This document shows, in pieces, positions 23,760 to 34,223 of a stretch of 64,000 nucleotides of DNA; positions within the stretch are counted from its first letter, which is position 1; the number at the start of each line of letters is the position of its first letter. The notes under the pieces are model-generated. The model was not told the origin of the DNA and did not search any database. It saw nothing but the letters and a program-made list of their open reading frames with translations. The stretch is taken from the NCBI RefSeq assembly GCF_001619985.1, contig NW_017264201.1, positions 682,001 to 746,000 of the forward strand, given 5' to 3'. Both the position numbers and the translations under genes were made by a program. The DNA is from Xylona heveae TC161 (taxonomy: Eukaryota; Ascomycota; Xylonomycetes; Xylonales; Xylonaceae).

Positions 23760-25143
23760 TCCATCAGAGAGGAGAAGCAGTGAGCCGAGGAGTAGGAAAA
23801 GGGAAGCCTTCACTTCCAACCTCTTGACTTTTCTTCATCGTTCCTCAGCTTCTATAGATTTCTCTTCTTCCTTTTTTTTTGGCCTTCTTTACTGTATTTG
23901 TGGGCTTCCTCAATGGTCCCGATCACGTACCATAACCCCGCGAGAGCAATAAGCAAAACAGTCACTCCATACCCCGTTCTCGGGCACGAATCAACTCATA
24001 GACCCAGCTTCCTCCGCCTTGCTAAAAAAGAAATTGCATTATATTGGTGAGCAAACACAATACCATATAGCTCAATTGCTGCCGATGTTTCTGTCCCTTT
24101 TTAGTTTCAAATTGGTTTCCCTCTCGAATTGCCTCGGCGCTACTCTATACTGCTCTTCATTTTCTTCGCTGCACACGTACCACTCACTCACTGGCAGCAA
24201 CTGTCTACCTACCTCCTTCCTATCACTCCCAGCCCACGGGTTCATTTGTACTTTTTTTCTGATATGCTACCAAATGAGACGAAGCTAAGACGAGACAGTC
24301 AAGGCGAGGCGAGTAATAGAGAAGCAGCCCAGACCTTTGGACCGCCGACAATCCCGTCTATTATTTTCCTCGCTTGGCTCGCTTTTTTGACTATTAGCAA
24401 CGCGACGGCCGCCGGCGTGCCAATCCTACTACTGGCACCACCTCCATTACGAATTACGAAGACGGGGGGCGCTTGTTGGTATGGCACCCTTTCCCATTTC
24501 TTTTTACTCTTTTTGCTTCTTCGCACACGCACACATACATACAATCATACATATGCCCACACCACACACGCACACAGACACCCTACAAGACCCTATATCC
24601 TTAGTACCTCCACACCACCACTCCCACTACCAACTCTACCACTTCCACCCACACCCTTTCTCCTTACCTTTGCCTCGCCTTCCGCTGGCAAAAGGGTACT
24701 TCTTCTCTCCACCATTACTCCGTACTCACTAAACCTCGCCAAAAGTACTAAGAAGCGGTGGCCATCCTGTCAGCCCATCCGACTCATCAACGACCCTTTT
24801 TGCTCATCATTAACGATTCAATCTTCCTCGACCCTTTCCTCTCGCCTTGACTCCTGCCACTCCAATCCTCGGACCCTGCGCCCGTGGTCATAGATCGGAA
24901 CCGCCTTCTATTCTCTGATCGCTCGTTTGCGTCCCTTTGGCCGGAAGGAAGCGCCCCCCTCAGTTGGGAGCGGACTTCATTGACAACGCCAGCGTTTCGT
25001 TGTTGTGGCCAAGCTGGGAAGTTTTGTAAGCGTCGCTGGCATCTTCGCTCTTTGGAGTGTGCTCCTCGATCTAAACAAAAATTTCGGTACCTGGGCGACG
25101 ATTTACTTTGACGACAACTTGTTCGGCCTCCCCTGAACAACTC

Positions 25144-25184
<41 letters not shown>

Positions 25185-25225
25185 GACGGTGATCCTCCTC
25201 TCACCGTCGAGATCCGCTTCCTGCC
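23760..25225. promoter_or_regulatory. Pyrimidine-rich upstream region of MGA2/SPT23
   Basis: About 1.45 kb directly before the MGA2 start codon is strongly CT-rich on the coding strand and contains CA/AC runs around 24525-24580. This is the usual look of a Pezizomycotina promoter and 5' leader. Several short ATG-led frames exist and could act as upstream ORFs if the leader is long. No separate gene is supported. Confidence 0.5.
25148..25179. repeat. (TC)n tract just before the MGA2 start
   Basis: About 16 uninterrupted TC units end 46 nt before the ATG at 25226. CT boxes of this kind are common close to transcription starts of filamentous fungi. Confidence 0.9.
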
Positions 25226-28200
25226 ATGAGTCGACGAGAGGAGTCCACTCGCACAAGCGCATTCCTGGGCCCCCACTCGCCCCTGATTCTCGACTCGGAT
25301 ATGGGAGGCACGTTGCCAGACGCCGAATTGGAATTCTTTGACTCGGCTTTTGCACACGATTCACCCGCAAGCCCGTCGCATTTGCTCGACGACGATTTTT
25401 TGGCTGCCGCTTCGGCCGGCACTTCATTGAACCCTGTAGCCTCGTGCTACGACTCACCCGCCAAATTTCCCCACGCGCGTCTCCAAGTCGGATCGAGTCC
25501 GCTGACTACCACCGCTGCACAACCTCTATCGGCCGCATCCCCCGAAAGCTCCGTGCACGACTCGTCATCGGACGACTCGAGACGCCACAAGCGCAAATCC
25601 TCTTCGAATTCGTCCCGCTCCGCCTTAATCGGCCAAGATATTACCATGATGGAGGACGCCGACATGAGCGACTGGAAGCCCGACGAGCTGATGATGGGAG
25701 GCGATGGCGCCAGCCTCATCTTTGATGGTCATGGCTTCTCGCTCCACGGCGACGCAAATCCTCTTTCGCTCGACACGGATCTGGAGATGAGTAATAAGGC
25801 GATGGAAAATCATTTTGATTTTGATAGCGCTACCAGCAGCCCGAGTCCCGTTGCGCAGCCAGCAAACCCAACTGAGTCGACTTCAAAGCGAAAAACGCAA
25901 AAGGCGGATTTGAACAAACCTCGAAATCCATCAAAAGCGAGTGTCAATAGTCGTTCACGAGGTAGCGTTTCGGTACGTCATTCTTTTCCCCCTCGTTTCG
26001 CTGTTCCTTCTTTTTTTAAAAATAACCCTGGAAACTTTTTGCTTGAAGATCGGCTAACGTGGGGGTAACCTCTAGTCGCAGACAACACGACACAATGGAT
26101 TCTTTCTGGGAAACTCTCGAGAAGTCTCGCCGCTCTCGGCCATGGTTACAAGCCAAGAATCTTCACCCACGAACATCTTCAACGCCGCGACGCCATCCTC
26201 GACGACGGGAGATGACTTTGGTGCTGGCCCCATGCTCGGAGCCACTCCCCACAATGCCGCGTGGCCAACCACGTTCAGCTTCACACAGCAAAACGCGCTA
26301 CACAATTCGTTTCCGCCTGCTGGCTTAACACCTACCATGTTTGCCCATGGTCTGGCATCGCCGCTGTCCTCCAAGGCGGCTTCCGAATGTTCTCGCGTGC
26401 CGACCTTGACAATCCACCCGACACCGCTCAAATCTCGAGTCGAGACGCAGATTCCCATCAGGATGACCCTTCATCCCATGCCTCCCGGTGTGACCAAACT
26501 TCATCTTCCCACTCACACCATCTCGAAACCGAAGCTGCTTGCTAAACCATCACCACCCAAGTCGCCCGATATGCTTGAACTTCATACGATGCTGGTTTGC
26601 ACGAGCGCCATGCAAAACCCCGCCAACTTACAACGAGCCCTTCGTCGCGCAGCGGGGCTCGAAACTCCAGTGAAAAAGGAGGAACGACGGTCGTCGTCGG
26701 GCGATGCTCCTCAGGCGCAAAACGAGGATGGTGATACCGAGAATCCTCTGAATGGCGGCGAAGTCTCCATCTGTCTCGGCTGCATCACTCGAGAACGGAA
26801 GCGGGCTGCGCGAAAGAAGGTGAAGAAGGTAGAGGAGGAAGAATCCTGGCATCAGTACGAAAACAAACGTGTCATTGTCTTCAACACGCAAGAAGTGAAG
26901 GAGTGGCACGAACCTGCCAAGGATGACAATGCCGAGCAGTTTCCGCCATATCCGGAAGGTGCGCTGCAAGTCGATGCGCCCATGCGAATCGCATGCTACT
27001 GTCGACATCAGAATGAGAAGGTTGGCTTCCAGTAAGTGCCCCAAGTCACACCATATGCAAATTTGCCTTTTCGTTATTTGTTACTAAACATGTCTTGTCA
27101 ATAGAGTCATCTTCACCATCAAGGACCACGAAGATCGAGTCGTAGCTCAGGCGGTGACCTCGTCCATCATGATCACTGATGACCACAAGACTCACGCCGC
27201 TCCTCCGCCGCTTCCCGCGCCGACCTCGACGTTGCCGGATGGTACACAGCTCCCTGGCGTCGGTGTTTTCCCGTCGGCACAAAATTTTGAGGTGCCAGTG
27301 GGACCGTTCAGGGTGTCTCATTCTACTCCCGATCTTCAGGCTATGCAGCACAGCTTTGGTCAGCAATTCGCAACTGCGCCACATCCATTCGCTATGGCGC
27401 CTGCCGCCGGGTCTCAGACGACATCTGCTTCCCTCACACCGCGACATCTGTCCCGGCAGGCCTCGCCGCCAGCGCCGTCCGGCCATTCGGCCAAGAAGAG
27501 AAAGTCGAGCAGTTCAGCCAAGGTCCCGAGCGGCTTGGTCATGACGACTCTGGATAGTGGCCCACCTCCCACCTCGGCGCCCAGTGCTACGACGCCAACC
27601 GCGCCGACAAGCGCTGGACTCACACCGCAATCTGCCACGGCCGCAAACTTTCCTCCTAATATGAACCCTTTCGTCCCTCCTCCGGCTGACCGTGCGTTCA
27701 TTGCTCCTCCACTGTCCGTCCCGCCAACTTTCAATACGGGTCCTCCGACGCCTAACAGTAACGACCAAGGCTTTCACCCGCTAGCGCATCGATCGCAGAG
27801 CATGGAGAGCCTCCCTATTCCTCGTCTCTTCTCCACTCCGACATCGACTGACCCCAGCCGGCCGCCAAGCCCTGGAAGCGCCTCGCGAAGCACCGCTTTC
27901 CAGCAATCTCAGGCTCAGATGGCCCAGGCTGTGGCGAATTCGTTCTACGGCATTCCACTTGCGCTGAACCCTCACCGACCGCCGACCATTCATAAGCTGA
28001 TTCCCAATGAGGGTCCAAAAGCAGGTGGTATCGAAGTGACGTGTCTAGGCAATGGCTTCTGTCAGGGTTTAGAAGTTATGTTTGGTGATTCGTTGGCTAC
28101 CACGACGACCTACTGGGGGGACACTTCTCTAGTGTGTTTGCTGCCACCTGCGGCCCAAGCCGGAACTGTTCCGGTCACCTTCAAGCATCAGCATCAGCAG

Positions 28201-29985
28201 CATATGCAAATGCCAGGATATCCGACGCCTCCAGTGGCCCAGCAGCAAGTCTTTTTCAAGTACGTGGACGATGACGAGCAGCAACTGTTGCGCATGGCCT
28301 TGTCTGTCCTCGGGCACAAGATGACGGGACGTATGGAGGACGTTCGTGATATTGCCAGACGTATCGTCGGAGGTGGAAATAGTTCTTGGGCTCCACCCGC
28401 AGCGGGCTCATCGACGACCGGCGGCACTCAGCATAGTCAGGCGGCGGGTCTCAGTGCGGCATTGCTTGGTGCTATGGATACTGAGTCTACTCTGTTGAAA
28501 TGTTTGGATCTCATTGATCTCGACGACAGCCCGCATCTGCCGCGCCTGAATTTGCGGCGATCTTCGGGTCAGACGATGCTGCACACGGCCTGCGCCCTGG
28601 GATACCACCGATTTGTTGCTGCACTTCTTGCAAGAGGAGCCAACCCCGACCCTCGTGACAGGGGTGGCTACACGCCAATGATGCTTGCTGCGATGCACAA
28701 CCACCCTCAAATTGTGCGACGGTTGATCATGAATGGCGCCGACCCCACGCTGAGAAATCTGCGAGGCTTTACCGCCGCGGATTTGGCAGTGTCGGAGGAA
28801 GTGCTGCAGTCAACCCGGCGAATTGAGCGTCATGTGCGGACTCGCAGCGCCGGCCCCAGCTTCAGCCGGAGAAGACGAAGCAGCGCAGCGTCGCTTCGAT
28901 CGCTCTGGGAGCCGCCACTTGAGATGACGTATGCTCGCTCAATGGCTGCTCCTGTGCACGAATTTGAAGCTTCGAGCAGCGACGAATCTGTAGATGAGGA
29001 TTACGAGGATGATTCTGATGATAGTGCATGGACTGAACAAGAGCCTGCCGACAAGCGTGTTCCTCCACCTGCCAGCCAGCTCTCCACCCGGCCCGCGACG
29101 ACTGGCGGTAATGGTTTTGTTGGCGGCGCTATGGCCTCGCCCACGGCAGCGATGGCAGCCTGGAGAGACCATCTGGCTGCTCAGCTGCACCATTTTCAAC
29201 AGAGCTTCAACATTCCAATGCCTACCTTGCCGCCTCTGCCAGATTATCAAAACAATAATATCGCCCGTCGCATCAGCTCGCTTGTTCCTCATCGAGGTTC
29301 ATCAGCACGACCAAGTGTATCGTCCTCTTCCACTGTGCAGGCCTCGAACGGGAACAATGGCCAAAGCCGGAAGCAAGGAGGCGGCGGCGACTCTTACTGG
29401 TCGCAGCTCTTCTCATCCTCGTCGACCTCGACCGCTTCTTCTCCTCCGCCCCCGTCGTACGAGGAGATTTATCCCGAGCGAAAGGAATACACTGAAGACA
29501 TGAAGAAGACGTCGGTGCTGCAGGCAGCTGTCGATGCAACCATGGACCAGCATTGTGAGCAGACGTTTGACAAGGCGCAAACCGAGAGCTCCTCTGCCAC
29601 GACCACTGTTGCGCACAGTCGGGCACCAAGTGACGGCGAGAGCGACGGTACTGCCGAAGCCATTGATGTCAAGATTGGTCGCAAGACGACCATTACCCGT
29701 GAGCAGCAAGCGCAGCTGCGACGAGCTCATAAGAAGAGCCTCAAGCGAATCCGGAGCGACCGGAAACTCTTCTTTGTTTGGGTAGGTCATATTGCACTCG
29801 TAACATGAGAAAGGATTTTACTGATGATTGCTTTTTTATAGATTCCTCTTCTTTTGATCATCATCTGCGCGATGCTCAAGAACCAGTTGCCTGCTCTTTG
29901 GGCTAGCTTGTGCGAATTTGTTGAGCCTTTTGTGCCAAACGTCAACTTGCATCAGAGATTCGTCGGTTGGGTCGGTGCGGCTTAA
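25226..29985 (+). CDS. MGA2: Mga2/Spt23-type membrane-anchored transcription factor (IPT + ankyrin + TM)
   Basis: Four exons, 25226-25972, 26076-27031, 27105-29781 and 29842-29985 (introns of 103, 73 and 60 nt), give about 1507 residues. Order: an acidic Ser-rich N-terminus; a conserved region (about 376-596) with RMTLHPMPPGVTKLHLPTH, CLGCITRERKRAARKK and MRIACYCRHQNEKVGFQ, the Spt23/Mga2 DNA-binding-like part; a long Pro/Ser/Thr linker; an IPT/TIG domain (about 858-945); ankyrin repeats (about 1056-1133, with GQTMLHTACALGYHRFVAALL); an acidic stretch; a PPSY motif (1350-1353); and one C-terminal membrane helix split by intron 3 (VWIPLLLIIICAML, about 1460). In yeast such proteins are ER-membrane precursors, ubiquitinated by Rsp5 and released by the proteasome to activate OLE1 when unsaturated lipid or oxygen is low. 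The architecture and the terminal anchor are intact here, so the same control is likely. Confidence 0.94.
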
Positions 29986-31308
29986 TATTTATTGGCATCT
30001 TTTTTTGGTCCCGTTTTGACTTGGGTATATGATCCGACTTGGGAACCTTTTTTTACGTTTCTTTTTTGATTGAATATTCCCACTACTGATTCGATCGTTT
30101 ACGATCGATCGCTGCCGCGTTCTAGCTTGCATGTTTTATCTCGATCTCTAACTGCTGGCGGACTTGGCCGGCATTCTGTCTTTTTTCCTAACCAGGTCAG
30201 ATTTGTGCTTTTCAAGCCGGAATCAGGATTCCAAAATATCTTGCGGTGTCTGTGGCGTTTGAATACACATCCACATCCGTGTCTGTTTTTTTCTTGGGCT
30301 CGTTGACTTTGTTTTTTTTTTTTTTTTTTCGTTGCGTTCCGCCATCAACTTGCGCTCTGCTTTCTAATTACCGTGATACACACACGCGCGTACATAGGCC
30401 CTTGCGTTCTTGCGTCTCCATGCGTTTTGTTTGCTTTCACTTCTCGCCTTGTGCAGGGAGGGTTATTCTTGCCTGACATGTGCAAGCCCGTTCTTATAGA
30501 AGTATATTTTTTTTTTCTTTTATGTTTTCTCTTTTGTCTTTCCTGTCCTGTGTTGATGATTTTCTTTTTTTTTTTTTTTTTTTTTTTTTTTGCCTACGGT
30601 ACCAGCCTTTTTTGGACTGACGACTATCGATTGACTGTCGACAAGCGGGAAAACGGCGGGGGCCATTTGTGGAAAATACATGCAAGGACTCAAAAAGGTA
30701 AACCGGAAGGGAAAGTTTTGCACATAATTAATTTTACGCATGATAACGATAATCTCTCGTTGGTGGGGTTTTTCTTTTTCTTCTTTTTTTCTTTCCTATT
30801 TTTTTCGTTTTCAGACAGTTTTACAGTATTTGTAGATGTATGTCTGTATGTTATGTATGTTATGTATCTAGCTAGCTATAGGTAGCTTAGGATAAGATAG
30901 GATAGGAATAGACTTGCACATACAATATCTTACTTGGATTTCTGTCCTCTTTCGATTTTCAATCATGTCTTGACTCTTTCGTCCCTCGTCTTTCACTCTT
31001 CATTCTTCATTCGTCGTTCTTTGTTCTTCGTTCTTCGTCTTTCGTCCCTTGTCCCGTTTTTCCATCTTCTCTTTTTATTTTTATTTTCCTTTTTATTTTT
31101 ATTTTTCTTTTGGCCCTGTCTCCACTTCCAATGGTGAATGGTGTGATACTTCAGTCTTCCATCTTATATCCCTTGTCCGATATCCCCTATCCCGAGCGGT
31201 CCCTAGGATCTAAAAGAGTCATGCCCATGCCTGTCTTTCATTACTCCGGTACACCTTGGTACACTCTCACGGTCATCTTCGACCCATCTCGACCGATCAA
31301 CTACTCCA
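29986..31308. other. Spacer between convergent genes MGA2 and HD-domain gene
   Basis: T-rich throughout, with T-runs at 30312-30329 and 30565-30591 and TTC/TTCG-type low complexity at about 30960-31110. It probably contains the MGA2 3' UTR and the 3' end of the HD gene transcript. No gene is seen. Confidence 0.6.
30565..30591. repeat. Poly(T) run of about 27
   Basis: An uninterrupted T homopolymer in the MGA2 downstream region; a second run of about 18 T is at 30312-30329. Runs this long are prone to sequencing error. Confidence 0.9.
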
Positions 31309-32235
31309 CTACGCACCCACGATACTCACTTCCTCCTCCCACCATCCTCTAAACACACGCAACCGCTCCGTCCGCTCCCGCGCCAGCCGCCGCCCTGTGC
31401 GTGTCTTCATCATGTCTTCTAGCTTTTCCAGTTTCTCCGTGAAGTGGTCGATTGTGTCGGACATGCTGCGTCCTTGGCCACCTGCTGCCGCTTGACCATG
31501 AGCCCCACCGTACGTAAATGTCCGCCCGATCCCCACGGCCCCAATCGCGTCCAGTCGGTCGGCGTCCTGGACGATGGCGAGCTCTGGGTGCGTGTGCAGA
31601 ATGGATTGTAGCGCGCGGCTTGTGCGGAAGACATGAACTCGTGGTGCCTTGGTTGATGTCTCCGCATTGGCCGGGGCCTCGACTGACGTCTCGGTCTCGG
31701 CGCCGGAATTCGCGTCCGCCTCGGCCTGCAACAACTTCACCTCCTTTGAATATGACACATGCTCCACAATCACATCCACGCACCGCGCCAGGTCCGCGCT
31801 CGCGCCGTGGCGCAGCAGGACCTGCTCGACGCTGGTGGGCGGGACATTTGGCTTGGCGTATTTCCGATCATTGACGTCGTGTAACAGCGCCGCGAGAGTG
31901 ACAGTCAGAGGGTCGTATTTGATGGGTTTGATGGATTTGCAAGTCGGAGAGGAGCCGGGTGAGATGGAGTTGGTGTTGAGTTTTATTTCAGAGGCGGAGA
32001 CCGAGGCCGAGGCAGAGGCAGAGGGAGAGACGGATGCAGAGGCAGAAGTAGAGACGGATGGTTCTTCAGAGGCGAGTATGTGTTGCGCCAATGCGACGAC
32101 GCGCTGGATGTGATGCATGTCGTGAGATGCGTCGTAGCCAGACATGTAGTCTTGTACGAAGGACGTGATGCTGGCGATGAGCGCGGCATTGGCCGTGGAG
32201 TTGGAGTTGGAGGTGGAGGAATTGGACGAGTCCAT
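31309..32235 (-). CDS. HD-domain metal-dependent phosphohydrolase (YedJ/YpgQ-like)
   Basis: A single exon of 308 residues. The HD superfamily metal-binding pattern is clear: His-Asp at 38-39 within GYDASHDMHHIQRV, His119-Asp120 in LAALLHDVNDRKY, then VDVIVEHVSYSKE and a distal Asp in DADRLDAIGAVGIGRTF. This is the arrangement of the small bacterial/fungal YedJ-YpgQ group, thought to hydrolyse nucleotides or other phosphomonoesters; the substrate is not known. A Ser/Ala/Val-rich low-complexity insert (about 61-83), encoded by a GAGGCA-type microsatellite, separates the first and second metal motifs. A second charged, Ala/Glu/Thr-rich insert follows the VSYSKE region. Both inserts are probably surface loops. 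Convergent with MGA2. Confidence 0.87.
   Translation of the reverse strand: MDSSNSSTSNSNSTANAALIASITSFVQDYMSGYDASHDMHHIQRVVALAQHILASEEPSVSTSASASVSPSASASASVSASEIKLNTNSISPGSSPTCKSIKPIKYDPLTVTLAALLHDVNDRKYAKPNVPPTSVEQVLLRHGASADLARCVDVIVEHVSYSKEVKLLQAEADANSGAETETSVEAPANAETSTKAPRVHVFRTSRALQSILHTHPELAIVQDADRLDAIGAVGIGRTFTYGGAHGQAAAGGQGRSMSDTIDHFTEKLEKLEDMMKTRTGRRLARERTERLRVFRGWWEEEVSIVGA
31985..32065. repeat. Coding microsatellite in the HD-domain gene
   Basis: Imperfect GAGGCA/GAGGCC hexamers encode the Ser-Ala/Ser-Val repeats of the HD protein insert. Confidence 0.8.
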
Positions 32236-34223
32236 GTTGAATCAGGATTTGGTGTTGTTTGTGGGTTTGGGATTGTAAGTTGTGGGGTACGAGGTCTTAA
32301 TATAGCTGAGAGACACAGTGCGGAGAGATCGTAAAAGAAGACGGGAAAAGGAGAAAATAGGAGAAAGAATATAGATTATATAATTCTATGTAAAGTGTTA
32401 GAAGAAGAGGCCAAGGTCACATGGATTTAAAAAAGAAATAGTGTGGAATGCGGAGAGTGGCAGAGTCTGCGAAAAATTGAAGAGATGAACAAATCAGAAA
32501 CATGGACCAGCAAAGCGGTGAGAAAAAAAAAAGCCGCACCGTGGAAAAAAAATGCAACATTGGAAGTATAAAGTTCCGCGTGATGCGTGACGGGTGAGTC
32601 ATGCGGAAATATACACGGTAGGGCTGAAGGAAACTGGAAGAAAGGGAGAGTGTGGTGTTGTAGAGGAGAGGATGCGGCTGAACTTTGAAGCTGAATGACA
32701 ATGTGCATATAGTAGCACTGTAGCAGGTTGCACGGTTCCAGCTGCTGCCTGATGCAGGCATCCGTGCGAGGTTGACATGCGGCGCCAGAGTACTTTGACA
32801 AGATGTGATGGACGAAGATCTGAACTCAGATGTGTCTTGATATAAAAGCATTGATTTAAAAACAACGGTATGTTACAAAGACATTGTGATCATTGAAGAG
32901 ATTATCACGAAGTGACTGCTTTTTTCTTGTTCTTTTGTGTTCAGGATGCAAGAAAAGAACCGAAGTGAAACAAAAAGAGAGTATGAAATTCAGATCTAAT
33001 TAGGGATTCAAAATGGGGAAACGAGCAAACAAAGAAGAATGAGAATGAGAATGAGAGAAACAAGCAAGAGAAGAAGCAACAGAAAGAATGATAGAAAGAG
33101 ACGCACCTATGCCAGGAGTATTATTCTGGACAGAAGAACTCTGTATGGCTTGATGTTTACCGGCAGTCCGATAGAGTTTGCTGACTAATGAGCGGCAAGG
33201 GCGAGTGAGACGACTGCCGGAGAGGACAGTCCGATTCCCCGGCTCCAGGGAACCCCCCGGCCCCGCATTGCCCTAACCAGCCACATCCGACATGCGTCAG
33301 TCATAACATTGACTCAAATCTGACTGTATAGCCTAGAAAGGAATTCTTGAACAGTGATGCTTACAATAACCTTGGCAATGAAAACGACGACATAGCTATA
33401 CTAAAAAGTAAGCAGACCCACTACAATCTATTTCAAATCTCATTGTTTCCTCAATTGGTCATATCAACGACTCAAATTCAGGAAAGCTTGGGTCCTCCTA
33501 CACGAGTCATGCTGGGTTTTGACTGGAGTCAGTTTTCTACTCGTCATTATGCGCAATTCTCGCATGCAGCATACAGACAAACAGAACAAGATTCACGCTC
33601 GAACAAACCTAGCTCCTCTCTACCAGAAAGCCTGTTAAGGAAAAACAAACTTTTGGAATTATCAGAATAAGGCCAGTCTGGCAGACACCGTTAGGCCTAG
33701 ATTTGCATAGCGCATCTGCTACCCCACATTTTCCATACTCATTTTGGCACCTTGTCGTCAACTTGTTCTGGCATCGCGCAGAGACGTTTCCATGGCCTCG
33801 TCATCAATCTTTCCCTAAATGGACAAACATGCGACTCAATTGTGTCTGGGATAAGGTGGATTTCGACCCAGAATTACCATCCTTCTCCCGCGCTTCCTGC
33901 TCATGTCGACCCTTGCTTTGGCCACTCGCTGCCCGTCCAAGGGCTGATGACGAGTCTTTGTCTAACATGACTTGTCTGCACCTCCACTTTCTGGCCTCCC
34001 AGTTGCCGGTTGCCCGGAAAGTGGGGGGATCATAGGCCAAACCCTGTCCCCTGCCGTGCTTTGAAATCAGATAAAAGTGGGGAGTTGTGGAATAATGAGT
34101 GCGGCGTGTGGTGGGCTTATTTACCGGCATGGATCGCCAGTTCTCAAATTATTTCCTCTGGCATTGAATGCGCCGGGCAGTGCAAGGCTTCCTTAAGTGT
34201 CACCGCTGAATCTCCTCACCGTC
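32236..34223. other. Divergent spacer between HD-domain and carboxylesterase genes
   Basis: About 2 kb. Purine-rich around 32940-33105. No coding sequence is supported; open frames at 33347-34035 lack recognisable features. It must hold both promoters. Confidence 0.55.

Noticed and set aside
24129-24893. Roughly 254-codon plus-strand frame upstream of MGA2
   Set aside because: It begins at a TTG, not an ATG, and the His/Thr/Pro/Leu-rich translation reflects CT- and CA-rich promoter sequence. More likely leader than gene.
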